NCBI RefSeq assembly: GCF_031179145.1
Contig: NZ_JAPSIB010000001.1
Location: 1 to 64,000 of the forward strand
Length of the DNA: 64,000 nucleotides
Source of the DNA: Brevibacterium sp.
GTDB taxonomy: Bacteria > Actinomycetota > Actinomycetes > Actinomycetales > Brevibacteriaceae
Direction: 5' to 3'
Below are positions 1 through 7,088 of the stretch, piece by piece. The translations under genes were made by a program, and so were the position numbers. Numbering within the stretch: position 1 is the first letter of the stretch; each line of letters opens with the position of its first letter. The notes beneath the pieces are model-generated. The model saw only the letters and a program-made list of their open reading frames with translations. It was not told where the DNA came from and searched no databases.

Positions 1-191
1 CCGAGGAGATGGCCGTGAAGCTGCGCCGGATCCTCGAGGCCAACAAGGGGCACACGGACGTCCACCTCGTCCTCACCCAGCCCGGCCGGAAGACGGTGAT
101 GCGTCTCGATCGGTCGATCCGGGTCGATCCCAACCCCAGCCTCTACGGAGACCTCAAGGCGCTGCTCGGCTCCCGCTGCCTCAGCGCCTGA
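1..191 (+). CDS. dnaE: DNA polymerase III alpha subunit, C-terminal end (partial)
   Basis: Only the last 62 or so codons of this gene are in the window, read in frame from base 3 and ending at TGA 189-191. The ending, with a VHLVL stretch, a KTVMRLD stretch and a final GDLKALLGSRCL, matches the extreme C-terminus of actinobacterial replicative DnaE1, the polymerase subunit of the replisome. In several actinobacteria dnaE lies upstream of hisD, as here. The end of the gene has been partly re-copied just downstream: a 14-bp piece of it (163-176) recurs at 225-238, and the stop region is tandemly repeated. The identification rests on a short tail and gene order. Confidence 0.7.
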   Translation, partial: EEMAVKLRRILEANKGHTDVHLVLTQPGRKTVMRLDRSIRVDPNPSLYGDLKALLGSRCLSA

Positions 192-226
192 GGTGGAGCG
201 GCGCCTGAGGTGGAGCGCCTGAGGTG
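184..226. repeat. 17-nt tandem repeat over the dnaE stop codon
   Basis: A 17-nt unit beginning GCGCCTGAGG is found at 184-200 and 201-217, with a shortened third copy at 215-226. Each copy carries the TGA of the dnaE end (189, 206, 220), so the stops fall in different frames. A further 14-bp copy of dnaE sequence follows at 225-238. Confidence 0.85.
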
Positions 227-236
227 CTCGGCTCCC

Positions 237-284
237 GCGGTAGGCGGTGGCGTATTTGTTCATGATCTCGTTTCGAGTGCTCAT
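237..284 (-). pseudogene. Transposase/integrase N-terminal remnant
   Basis: Reading the minus strand from ATG 284, sixteen codons spell MSTRNEIMNKYATAYR. This is the characteristic start of a family of DDE integrase-type transposases (MSTRNEI..KYA..YR). The match stops exactly where the duplicated dnaE sequence (225-238) begins, and nothing transposase-like continues, so only the 5' end of the gene survives. The sequence between 285 and about 430 would then be the left end of the lost element. It is a short remnant recognised by motif, so moderate confidence. Confidence 0.45.
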
Positions 285-418
285 GGAAACGTCCTTGTCG
301 ACCATGGACTGGTTGCCATCGTCCTCGCGGCCGCGTGGGCGGGGAAGCGTTCGCGAGGAATTTTGTGTGAGGCAAGGTCCTTGCTGATCCGAGGGGTTCA
401 ACGAGTCTCGTCGGTCTA

Positions 419-447
419 TTGGTCGTTGAATCCCCATGAACTAAAAT
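419..447 (+). promoter_or_regulatory. Promoter of the RES-Xre module (leaderless)
   Basis: A -35-like TTGGTC (419-424) and a -10 TAAAAT (442-447) are separated by 17 nt. The start codon at 454 lies 6 nt after the -10, and no Shine-Dalgarno sequence is present, which fits a leaderless transcript. Confidence 0.55.
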
Positions 448-457
448 TAGTTCATGG
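434..457. promoter_or_regulatory. Palindromic operator over the antitoxin start codon
   Basis: A perfect inverted repeat, CCATGAACTAA - AA - TTAGTTCATGG, covers the -10 hexamer and ends on the antitoxin start codon (454-456). Its position is what one expects for autorepression by an Xre-type DNA-binding antitoxin. The binding protein is inferred. Confidence 0.65.
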
Positions 458-963
458 CCAGAAAAGCGAAGTCTCGTAAGATTCCGGAGCCGAGAATTGT
501 CAACGGTGAAGCACACAGAGCCGTTGAGGTCACCAGGGCCAAAGATTCGGGAAGATTCACCGTAAAGCGCTTGGCGGCTTCGGGCAGGATACTTCGTCGT
601 GTCAGCGATTCCCGGTCGGACTCGAGTCAGGATGGCATCAAGGTTAGGGCATATGCTGTAAATGACCTTCTGGGGGAGAAGGCGGCAGCAGCCGCAACTC
701 CGGGTATGAAGGTCTCCGATGCTCTCTCCTGGCTTGAATCTGGTGCCGAACCTACATCGGAAGAATCTCGCAAAGTAGTCGATCTAGAGTACGTAATCAC
801 GCGGGCCAGGTTGTTGTGGGCTGACGACGAGACTGTCAGTTCGTGGTTATACGGTAATAACTCGTTCCTCGGGGGATCACGCCCGATAGATGTGCTTGAA
901 ACGGAAGGCGCCGCCCCAGTGATCGAAGCGTTGGACCAAGAGTCCACAGGCTCCTTTGCCTGA
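454..963 (+). CDS. Xre/MbcA/ParS-type antitoxin
   Basis: This 169-residue protein is the likely antitoxin of a RES-Xre toxin-antitoxin pair. The C-terminal third (about residues 110-165) has the pattern of the MbcA/ParS/Xre toxin-binding domain (formerly DUF2384): an ARLLW segment, SSWLYGNNSFLGG, then RPIDVLETEGAAPVIEAL. The N-terminal part is basic and presumably binds DNA. Its stop TGA (961-963) overlaps the toxin start by one base, the usual antitoxin-first operon layout. Both genes are visibly lower in GC (about 54% over four 60-base lines counted by eye, against about 70% in a hisD line), which with the adjacent transposase remnant suggests horizontal acquisition. The start chosen is the ATG inside the palindromic operator. 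Confidence 0.75.
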   Translation: MARKAKSRKIPEPRIVNGEAHRAVEVTRAKDSGRFTVKRLAASGRILRRVSDSRSDSSQDGIKVRAYAVNDLLGEKAAAAATPGMKVSDALSWLESGAEPTSEESRKVVDLEYVITRARLLWADDETVSSWLYGNNSFLGGSRPIDVLETEGAAPVIEALDQESTGSFA

Positions 964-1532
964 TGCTTGTCTACCGAGTCTTCTTTTACGATCGATCGGC
1001 AGCTGAGGGGACGAGTGGTCATCCCTATTACTTGCATCGTCCGCAGGCTCATGGCAGGTGGGATAATCCGGATCTCTATGATTCGTGGTATTTCGCCAAG
1101 TCCGCCGAAGGTGCTGTCGGTGAGGTGTTTGGTAACTTGGCACGGTGGACCCCAGCAATGTTCGATACACGTACGCCGGGCCTGCGAAGAGCGCTTGCCG
1201 TATGTTCAGTTCCGGATGAGCTCTCGACCTTCAACTTCGATGATGCTCGGAATCTCGTGACCATTAATATGCGTCCGAGCGAAGTTGTCATACGCAACAA
1301 AGCGTTCACCCAGAAGCGAGCGTCTTCACTGTGGGCAGAAACCGGGAGCGATGGTCTACCTCGGTGGTCAGGACTTGAATGGTGGTCTTTTCACTTTCCT
1401 CAGTGGACGAACCTGATGATGTGGGTTGATCCCCTGGAACCATCACCTGCTACTCTCCGAGAAGTGATTCCATTGAATCTGAGCACGCCGGCGGTCATCG
1501 AAGCGGCCAGTGTGCTTCGGCGTCCGCTGTAG
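963..1532 (+). CDS. RES-domain toxin
   Basis: This 189-residue protein has the layout of the RES family: an early YRVFF strand, [15 protein letters not shown], then a conserved GAVGEVFG segment with the family glutamate, and a late serine- and tryptophan-containing region ([13 protein letters not shown]). RES toxins of RES-Xre pairs degrade cellular NAD+ by a fold related to ADP-ribosyltransferases, which arrests growth until the antitoxin binds. It is translationally coupled to the antitoxin (TGATG). Like its partner it is lower in GC than its neighbours. No active-site loss is visible by eye, so it may be functional. Confidence 0.75.
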   Translation: MLVYRVFFYDRSAAEGTSGHPYYLHRPQAHGRWDNPDLYDSWYFAKSAEGAVGEVFGNLARWTPAMFDTRTPGLRRALAVCSVPDELSTFNFDDARNLVTINMRPSEVVIRNKAFTQKRASSLWAETGSDGLPRWSGLEWWSFHFPQWTNLMMWVDPLEPSPATLREVIPLNLSTPAVIEAASVLRRPL

Positions 1533-1563
1533 CCTTCCGGGCCAGATTGAGGAGCCGAGCGAC

Positions 1564-1569
1564 TAGAAT
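1564..1569 (+). promoter_or_regulatory. -10 element of hisD
   Basis: TAGAAT lies 7 nt before GTG 1577. The ATG at 1568 overlaps this hexamer and would not be transcribed from it, so the promoter favours the GTG start. Confidence 0.45.
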
Positions 1570-1576
1570 GTCTCGG

Positions 1577-2878
1577 GTGAACATTCTGGACTTCCGCGGT
1601 GAGAACCTGAGCAAGAGATTCCTCAAACAGCGCCTGCCTCGGGCCGCTGAGACGCACGCCGACGTCGAGCGCCGGGTCGCCGACCTCCTCGCCGAGATCA
1701 GGACCGGCGGCAGCGACGCGGTGAAACGGTTCACCGCGCAGTTCGATCGCGTCGAGCTGGAGACGCTGCGCGTGCCCGCCTCCGCCCTCGACCACGCGGA
1801 GTCGGAACTCGACCCCCACGTCAGGTCAGCGCTGCTCGAGTCGATCTCCCGCGCCGAGGCGGTCGCCGCCGACCAGCGCCCCGCCGATGTCACGACCGAA
1901 CTCTCCACAGGCGCACGGGTCACGACGCGGTACCTGCCGATCGAGCGGGTCGGCCTCTACGTCCCCGGCGGACTGGCCGTGTACCCCTCGACCGTGGTGA
2001 TGAACGTCGTTCCCGCCCTGGCAGCCGGCGCTCAGTCGCTGGCGATCGCGAGCCCGCCGCAGAGCAGCGGTCTGCCGCACCCCGTGGTGCTGGCGACCGC
2101 CCGACTCCTCGGCGTCGACGAGGTATGGGCGATGGGCGGGGCACAGGCGATCGGAGCACTGGCCTACGGCTTCGACGACGCCGAGGAGTGTGAACCCGTC
2201 GATCTCATCACCGGCCCGGGCAACGCCTACGTTGCCGCCGCGAAGTCCCTCGTCCGCTCCCACGTCGGCATCGACGCGGTGGCCGGACCCACCGAGATCA
2301 TCATCCTCGCCGACGCCGGCGCCACCCCCGCCTACGTCGCGGCCGATCTCATCAGCCAGGCCGAGCACGATGAACTCGCCGCCTCGGTGCTCGTCACCGA
2401 TTCCACCGAACTCGCCGAGGCGGTCGCCGCCGAGCTCGAGCTCCAGGTGCCGGCCGCCGCCCACACCGAGAGGATCACTGCAGCGCTGGGCGGCACGCAG
2501 TCGGCCATCGTCCTCGTCGACGATCTCGAGGCCGGCATCCAGGTCGTCAACGCCTATGCCGGCGAACACGTGGAGATCCACACCGCCGACGCGGCAGCCG
2601 TCGCGGGCCGCATCACCAACGGGGGAGCGGTCTTCGTCGGCGACCACTCACCCGTGTCCCTGGGTGACTACTGCGCTGGCTCCAACCATGTCCTGCCGAC
2701 GATGGGCACCGCGGCCCACAGTTCAGGGCTCGGCGTCCACTCGTTCATGAAGGTCAGCCAGGTCATCGACTATGACGAGCGAGCGCTGAAAGAGGTCGCC
2801 GACCACATTGCCGTGCTGTCGGCCAGTGAGCAGCTGCCCGCCCACGGCAGCGCCGTGAACATTCGGTTCGAGGAGTAA
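1577..2878 (+). CDS. hisD: Histidinol dehydrogenase
   Basis: HisD is the zinc enzyme that oxidises L-histidinol to histidine in two NAD+-dependent steps, the last reactions of histidine synthesis. The 433-residue length is normal. Family motifs are clear: VGLYVPGG and AYPSTVVMN in the first half, [11 protein letters not shown] and SQAEHD in the middle, the glutamate and histidine of GEHVEIH, then [21 protein letters not shown] and [13 protein letters not shown] 1577 is preferred because a TAGAAT -10 sits 7 nt upstream; ATG 1568 is the alternative and adds MSR. nrdR follows after a single base, so the two are one operon. Confidence 0.95.
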   Translation: MNILDFRGENLSKRFLKQRLPRAAETHADVERRVADLLAEIRTGGSDAVKRFTAQFDRVELETLRVPASALDHAESELDPHVRSALLESISRAEAVAADQRPADVTTELSTGARVTTRYLPIERVGLYVPGGLAVYPSTVVMNVVPALAAGAQSLAIASPPQSSGLPHPVVLATARLLGVDEVWAMGGAQAIGALAYGFDDAEECEPVDLITGPGNAYVAAAKSLVRSHVGIDAVAGPTEIIILADAGATPAYVAADLISQAEHDELAASVLVTDSTELAEAVAAELELQVPAAAHTERITAALGGTQSAIVLVDDLEAGIQVVNAYAGEHVEIHTADAAAVAGRITNGGAVFVGDHSPVSLGDYCAGSNHVLPTMGTAAHSSGLGVHSFMKVSQVIDYDERALKEVADHIAVLSASEQLPAHGSAVNIRFEE

Positions 2879-2879
2879 G

Positions 2880-3377
2880 ATGCGCTGTCCGTTCTGCCGT
2901 GAGTCCGATTCGCGGGTCGTCGATTCGAGGACCAGTGAGGATGGCGCGGCCATCCGCCGCAGGCGTCAGTGCCGCCACTGCGGTCGACGCTTCACCACGA
3001 TGGAGGCGACCAGTCTGTCGGTGATCAAACGCTCCGGGGTGACCGAGGAGTTCTCCCGGCAGAAGATCATGTCAGGCGTGCGCAAGGCCTGCCAGGGCCG
3101 GCCGGTCAACGACGACGACCTGGCGAAGCTGGCCCAGAAGGTCGAGGAGGACATCAGGTCCAAGGGCATCGCCGAGATCGACGCCGACGAGGTCGGACTG
3201 AGCATCCTCGAGCCCCTCCGCGAGCTCGATCAGGTCGCCTACCTCCGGTTCGCCAGCGTCTATCAGGGCTTCGACTCCCTTGAGGACTTCGAAGCGGCCA
3301 TCGACTCCCTGCGGGCGGATGCGGCGCTGAAGTCCGGTGAGGCCCGTGAGGTGTCCCCGGAGGATTTCCAATCCTGA
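2880..3377 (+). CDS. nrdR: Transcriptional repressor NrdR
   Basis: NrdR represses ribonucleotide reductase genes and senses the dATP/ATP balance. The 165-residue protein shows the complete family architecture: a zinc ribbon with Cys3/Cys6 and Cys31/Cys34 (CPFC and CRHC), the RRRR/GRRF region, and then an ATP-cone domain from about residue 47 (VIKRSG.TEEFSR.KI) to about 140. It begins one base after the hisD stop and has an AGGAG inside the end of hisD as a possible ribosome binding site. Its targets (nrd genes) are not in the window. Confidence 0.95.
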   Translation: MRCPFCRESDSRVVDSRTSEDGAAIRRRRQCRHCGRRFTTMEATSLSVIKRSGVTEEFSRQKIMSGVRKACQGRPVNDDDLAKLAQKVEEDIRSKGIAEIDADEVGLSILEPLRELDQVAYLRFASVYQGFDSLEDFEAAIDSLRADAALKSGEAREVSPEDFQS

Positions 3378-3429
3378 GAAATCGTCTCGAACACTGTGAT
3401 TGAAGTGGTGCTGCGGACCGATTCATGTG

Positions 3430-3435
3430 TAATAT
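3430..3435 (+). promoter_or_regulatory. -10 element of candidate small RNA
   Basis: TAATAT lies in the nrdR/helD intergenic region, immediately before a run of hairpins. No good -35 is seen at the standard distance. Confidence 0.3.
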
Positions 3436-3440
3436 GACTA

Positions 3441-3610
3441 GTGCGTGCTCAGCACGCGGCCGCTTGCGGTTCGGAGGGGAAGCCGGATCGTCAAGCGGCC
3501 TTTAAATTGCCCGAAAATAGGCCTGAGACTGGTTGAAACTGCGCACGACCCCGACTTCTGGTCGAATCTCCCACGGATATCGATCAGAAGTCGGGGTCGT
3601 GCGCGTTTTC
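3441..3610 (+). ncRNA. Candidate small RNA between nrdR and helD
   Basis: The 266-bp region between two convergent genes is not empty. After TAATAT it holds a 6-bp hairpin (3443-3448 with 3452-3457), a 9-bp stem closing a larger loop (3458-3466 with 3492-3500), an A/U-richer linker, and a very strong terminal hairpin followed by GTTTTC. The order of promoter element, folded body and terminator is what a small RNA gene looks like. An alternative is a long nrdR 3' UTR. No known RNA family was recognised. Confidence 0.3.
3541..3609. terminator. Strong terminator between nrdR and helD
   Basis: A perfect 20-bp inverted repeat (3541-3560 with 3585-3604), extended inward by about five more pairs including one G-U, closes a 14-nt loop. 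GTTTT follows on the plus strand. It lies between convergent genes and may serve both. Confidence 0.85.
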
Positions 3611-3643
3611 AATCAGATCCGCGCGGTCAGCCCACGAAGTCCC

Positions 3644-5851
3644 TCAGTCCATCAGCTCCGTCAGCTCGGTCGGGGTCGAGGCCAGGATCGTCATCCTGCC
3701 CGTTGTCCGGGTCAGCGCGACATAGAGGGAACCGATCCCGTCCTCGCTGCCCGTCGGCGCGATCACTCCCGGTTCGACGATGACGACGGAGTCGAACTCG
3801 AGACCCTTCGCCTCACTCGGTGTGATCACTGCGATCTGATGGTCGAGGCCGAAGGCGGAACGTCCGATGTCGAAGTCCGCCAGCGCCTCGGCGACGGACG
3901 TCACGAGTTCGGACGGTGCGATCACGGCGATCTTCCCACCGTCGACGGCCGCGACCTCGGACTCCACGCTCGAGCGCACAGCACTCACCACCTCCGAGGT
4001 CGAGGAGAAGCCCTCCAGGCGCGGGTCCGGGCCGCCCTGCCTCACGGACTCGACGAGCTCGAGGTGCGGGAAGTGACGGTGCAGGTACCGGTTGGCCAGA
4101 TCCATCACCGATTGCGGGGTGCGATAGGACACGGTGAGCACGAGGAGGGAGTACCGATCGCCGATGAACTCCGAGAGGATCGAATCCCAGGTGCGATCGC
4201 CATCGACCTGAGAGGCCTGCGCGAGGTCGCCGACGAGGGTCGCCGACTTCGACGGCACGCGACGGAACAGCACTCGCCACTGCATCGGGCTCAGCTCCTG
4301 CGCCTCGTCGACGACGAGGTGGCCGTAGGTCCACTCACGATCCTCGATCGCCCGCTCGGTCAGCGTCATCGCCGGGCCCGCTTCCTCCCACCGCTTCGCC
4401 AGGGACTCGGCGTCGATCATGGCGGCGGTGTCCGTCATCTCGACGACCGCCTCGGCGTATTCCCGGGCGGATTCGTCCCGGGCCGCGGTCTGTTGCGGTG
4501 AGGTGCCGAGGAGCTCGGCGAGTTCGTCGAGCAGCGGCACGTCCTCGATGGTGAAGGCGGCGTCCGCATCCCGCAGGATCAGCTCCTGCTCCGCCGAGGT
4601 GAGCAGCTTCCCCGCCGCCGCCTGCAGCTTGTGCGGCTTGGACAGCAGGGCGCGCAGGGCCCCCGCGGGGCTGATGGGGAACCAGGCGAGGTTGAGCGCG
4701 CGACGGACGTCGACGCTCGAGCGCAGCTCCTCCATCAGTTCAGGCAGGCGCTCACCGGCGCCGTCGAGCCCCATCTCCCGGGCCAGATCCTCGGCGAGGA
4801 CCTTGAGCAGACCGGTGACGAACCCGTTCCGGGCCGCATTGTGGGCGTCCCCGCTGCGGCGTGCCCGTTCCCGGGCGCTGCGCACGTCGCGGCGCCGCAG
4901 CCACACCGTGTGCGAGCCGACCCGCAGCGGTTCGTCCTCGGCCGGGACCCTCTCGTAGTTGGCGATGTGGTTGGCGACCACTTTCGCCATGACGGACCGG
5001 CCCTTGATCTCCGCGATATCCGGGCGATCGGCCAGGTCCGTGTCGAGGCCCGGGTAGAGCTGACCCGGGGTGAGCAGCAGCGCTCCGGTCTCGCCGAGGC
5101 TGGGCAGCACCTTCTCGATGTACTTGAGGAACACCGGTGACGGTCCCACGAGGAGCACACCCGACTTCGCGATGCGCTCCCGGTGCCGGTAGAGGAGGTA
5201 CGCCGCCCGGTGCAGGGCCACGGCGGTCTTTCCCGTGCCCGGCCCGCCCTGGACCACCAGCACGCCCTGGAGCGGCTGGCGGATGATGGCGTCCTGCTCG
5301 GCCTGGATCGTGGCGACGATGTCTCCCATCCGGCCGGTGCGATGGCTGGTCAGGGCGGCAATGAGAGCGCCCTCACCCTGCAGGTTGGACCGCTCACCCT
5401 CGTCGAGGGCGTCGATGTCGAGGACGTCGTCCTCGATGTCGGTGACCTTCCGGTTGTTCGTCACCAGATGGCGGCGTCGGGTCACCCCGGCGGGATTCGC
5501 GGCAGTCGACTGGTAGAACGGCTCCGAGGCCGGCGCCCGCCAGTCGATGAGGATCTGCTGCCGGTCGGCGTCGGTGAGGCCGATCCGTCCGATGTAGCTC
5601 GGTTCGTCCTCGCCCTTGATGTCGAGGCGGCCGAAGCACAGACCGTCCTCGGCGCTGTTGAGGCGGATCAGCTGATCCTCATAGAGAGTCGCGAAGGCAT
5701 CGCGTTCGCTCCGGTGCTGGTGATTGCCTCCCACTTCGGAGATCCGGACCGTACCCAGTCGGGCCGTCGTCTCCTCCCGCAGTTCGTCGAGCCGTGCATA
5801 GAGTTCGTCGAGCTTGTTCTGCTCAACCCGCAGTTCTGAAGTTTCGGTCAT
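3644..5851 (-). CDS. HelD-like RNA polymerase-associated superfamily 1 helicase
   Basis: This 735-residue UvrD/HelD-type ATPase has Walker A GGPGTGKTA (about residue 208-216), motif II VVDEAQELSPMQWR, a GDLAQ motif III, SYRTP and a C-terminal ALTR. The long N-terminal coiled region before Walker A (EQNKLDELYARLDELREE) and the overall size match HelD, which binds RNA polymerase, clears stalled complexes and recycles the enzyme; in some actinobacteria the paralogue HelR gives rifamycin tolerance. The start at 5851 is chosen because GGAAGG lies 5-6 nt upstream, while the longer start at 5875 sits directly on a CATAAT -10. No rifamycin-associated inverted repeat was seen upstream. Confidence 0.85.
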   Translation of the reverse strand: MTETSELRVEQNKLDELYARLDELREETTARLGTVRISEVGGNHQHRSERDAFATLYEDQLIRLNSAEDGLCFGRLDIKGEDEPSYIGRIGLTDADRQQILIDWRAPASEPFYQSTAANPAGVTRRRHLVTNNRKVTDIEDDVLDIDALDEGERSNLQGEGALIAALTSHRTGRMGDIVATIQAEQDAIIRQPLQGVLVVQGGPGTGKTAVALHRAAYLLYRHRERIAKSGVLLVGPSPVFLKYIEKVLPSLGETGALLLTPGQLYPGLDTDLADRPDIAEIKGRSVMAKVVANHIANYERVPAEDEPLRVGSHTVWLRRRDVRSARERARRSGDAHNAARNGFVTGLLKVLAEDLAREMGLDGAGERLPELMEELRSSVDVRRALNLAWFPISPAGALRALLSKPHKLQAAAGKLLTSAEQELILRDADAAFTIEDVPLLDELAELLGTSPQQTAARDESAREYAEAVVEMTDTAAMIDAESLAKRWEEAGPAMTLTERAIEDREWTYGHLVVDEAQELSPMQWRVLFRRVPSKSATLVGDLAQASQVDGDRTWDSILSEFIGDRYSLLVLTVSYRTPQSVMDLANRYLHRHFPHLELVESVRQGGPDPRLEGFSSTSEVVSAVRSSVESEVAAVDGGKIAVIAPSELVTSVAEALADFDIGRSAFGLDHQIAVITPSEAKGLEFDSVVIVEPGVIAPTGSEDGIGSLYVALTRTTGRMTILASTPTELTELMD

Positions 5852-5874
5852 CTCACCTTCCCAATCGGCATTCA

Positions 5875-5880
5875 ATTATG
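5875..5880 (-). promoter_or_regulatory. -10 element of the HelD-like gene
   Basis: On the minus strand CATAAT lies about 24 nt upstream of ATG 5851, leaving a short leader that contains GGAAGG. Confidence 0.4.
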
Positions 5881-5975
5881 CCGAAGATTCGGCACCGGCA
5901 GTAGTCGGAGGGAAACATTTCGTCTGTTGTGTTTGGTCACAGTGTGACGATCGAGGTCAGGGCCTCAGAATCAGC

Positions 5976-6012
5976 TGTTCGCGCGGTGGGTCCACTTGTT
6001 CGCGCGGTGGGT
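5976..6012. repeat. 21-nt-spaced direct repeat downstream of the SpeE-like gene
   Basis: TGTTCGCGCGGTGGGT occurs at 5976-5991 and again at 5997-6012. The pair lies 16-54 nt beyond the stop codon of the minus-strand gene that ends at 6028. Confidence 0.8.
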
Positions 6013-6027
6013 GGGTCAGGGGATCGG

Positions 6028-6813
6028 TCAGATTCCGAGCCGGGACCGCAGGGCGGTCGAATCGAGGAACGACGCCATCGTCGGCGCCGTGCGCAGGACC
6101 TGGTCGACGTCGGAGATGGGGGAGTGGGAGGCGATGACGACGACGTTGCCGCGACGGCGTCCCTTGATGATCGCGGGTTCGGAAGCCGCAGCCACATGCC
6201 TGAACTCCTCCTGGAGGAGCGTGATCTCGCTTCGCAGCCCACTGTGGTCACCCGAATCGGGGACATTGGCCAGGTAGAGACCTGAGGTCTTCAGCGTTCG
6301 CGCGCAGGAAACGAAGAACTGCTGTGTGGTCAGAGATCCCGGCACGGCGTCGTGGTCGAACGCATCGCGGATGAGCAGGTCGAGGCTCCCGTCGCGGAAC
6401 TTCTCGACCTCGACGGCCCCGTCCCCGGCCCGCAGCGCCAGCGCGGGCGACCGCGGCAGATCGAACCAGGCCCGCGAATAGTCGAGGAGGAGGGCATCGA
6501 TGTCGATGGCGGTCTGCCGGGAACCCGGTCTGGTCGCGTGGACGAACCGGGCCAATGCGCAACCCGCGGCGCCGATGTGCACGGCCCGCAGTGGACCCGG
6601 CTCGAAATGGCCGTCGATGATCCTCGACATCCAGTCGAGGTACTCGAAGTCGAGGCGCTGCGGATCGCTGAGCGTGATCGACGACGACGGCACGCCATTG
6701 ACGTGGAGGACATAGCTGTCGGCCTCACCGTCGATCTTCTCAAGATGGGCGGTGCCGGTCGAGATGTCGACCACTTGGGAGCTGGGAGCTGTGAATATCC
6801 GTCGTTTCGCCAC
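6028..6813 (-). CDS. Spermidine synthase-like methyltransferase-fold protein
   Basis: This 261-residue protein has a Rossmann-fold core like spermidine synthase: AVHIGAAGCALARF resembles motif I, AIDIDALLLDYSR gives the acidic residue at the end of strand 2, and DLLIRDAFDHDAVPGSLTTQQFF is the typical post-II region. The aspartates needed for classical putrescine binding are not obvious, so it may be one of the many spermidine-synthase-like proteins of unknown substrate. GTG 6813 is the start; no clear Shine-Dalgarno is spaced from it. It is transcribed toward helD but separated by 176 bp that carry repeats. Confidence 0.7.
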   Translation of the reverse strand: MAKRRIFTAPSSQVVDISTGTAHLEKIDGEADSYVLHVNGVPSSSITLSDPQRLDFEYLDWMSRIIDGHFEPGPLRAVHIGAAGCALARFVHATRPGSRQTAIDIDALLLDYSRAWFDLPRSPALALRAGDGAVEVEKFRDGSLDLLIRDAFDHDAVPGSLTTQQFFVSCARTLKTSGLYLANVPDSGDHSGLRSEITLLQEEFRHVAAASEPAIIKGRRRGNVVVIASHSPISDVDQVLRTAPTMASFLDSTALRSRLGI

Positions 6814-6894
6814 CCCTCACTTGTATGCCAGTTGTGTCCCGGGGGCAATTCGGCCGCGCGTTGGGGGCCATCCGGGCGGTTCGGTCGTCGCCTC

Positions 6895-6960
6895 GGGGCA
6901 CGACGGTCGCCGCCCCAGGGCAGGACGGTCGCAGCTCCGGGGCAGGACGGTCGTCGCCTT
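6895..6960. repeat. 22-nt tandem repeat, three units
   Basis: Units beginning GGGGCACGACGGTCG (6895), AGGGCAGGACGGTCG (6917) and GGGGCAGGACGGTCG (6939) have an exact 22-nt period. They lie between the divergent starts of the SpeE-like and DUF4192 genes. Confidence 0.85.
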
Positions 6961-6976
6961 GGTGCGGACTCGGGGA

Positions 6977-6985
6977 TGTGGACAA
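6977..6985 (-). promoter_or_regulatory. DnaA-box-like 9-mer
   Basis: The minus strand reads TTGTCCACA, the preferred actinobacterial DnaA box. Two weaker versions (7 of 9) lie at 7012-7020 and 7028-7036. A single perfect box can occur by chance. Confidence 0.25.
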
Positions 6986-7031
6986 CGGTGCGCACTCGTG
7001 CTCGTACGGACTGTGGATGGTCGATCGGCAT

Positions 7032-7055
7032 CCACAGGCGGAATTCCGCCTCTGG
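7032..7055. promoter_or_regulatory. 24-bp palindrome upstream of the DUF4192 gene
   Basis: A near-perfect palindrome centred on GGCGGAATTCCGCC has 11 of 12 base pairs matching, with a perfect 16-bp core at 7036-7051. It ends 33 bp before ATG 7089 and is a plausible operator or a transcribed hairpin. Confidence 0.4.
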
Positions 7056-7088
7056 TCAAGCCGGCCCGCTCGGGACTGGACTGACGCC

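Noticed and set aside
181..516. Open frame of 111 codons on the minus strand across the dnaE/antitoxin gap
   Set aside because: Its composition is Arg/Pro-rich shadow-like, and it crosses the tandem repeats; the real signal on this strand is the short transposase-like peptide in another frame.
3454..3470. Possible tRNA-like fold in the candidate small RNA region
   Set aside because: No T-loop GGTTCRA motif, anticodon arm or CCA-adjacent acceptor stem could be arranged.
5930..5948. CRP/GlxR-like site TGTG...TCACA upstream of the HelD-like gene
   Set aside because: The half sites are 14 bp apart end to end instead of the 16-bp TGTGA-N6-TCACA form, so spacing is wrong.
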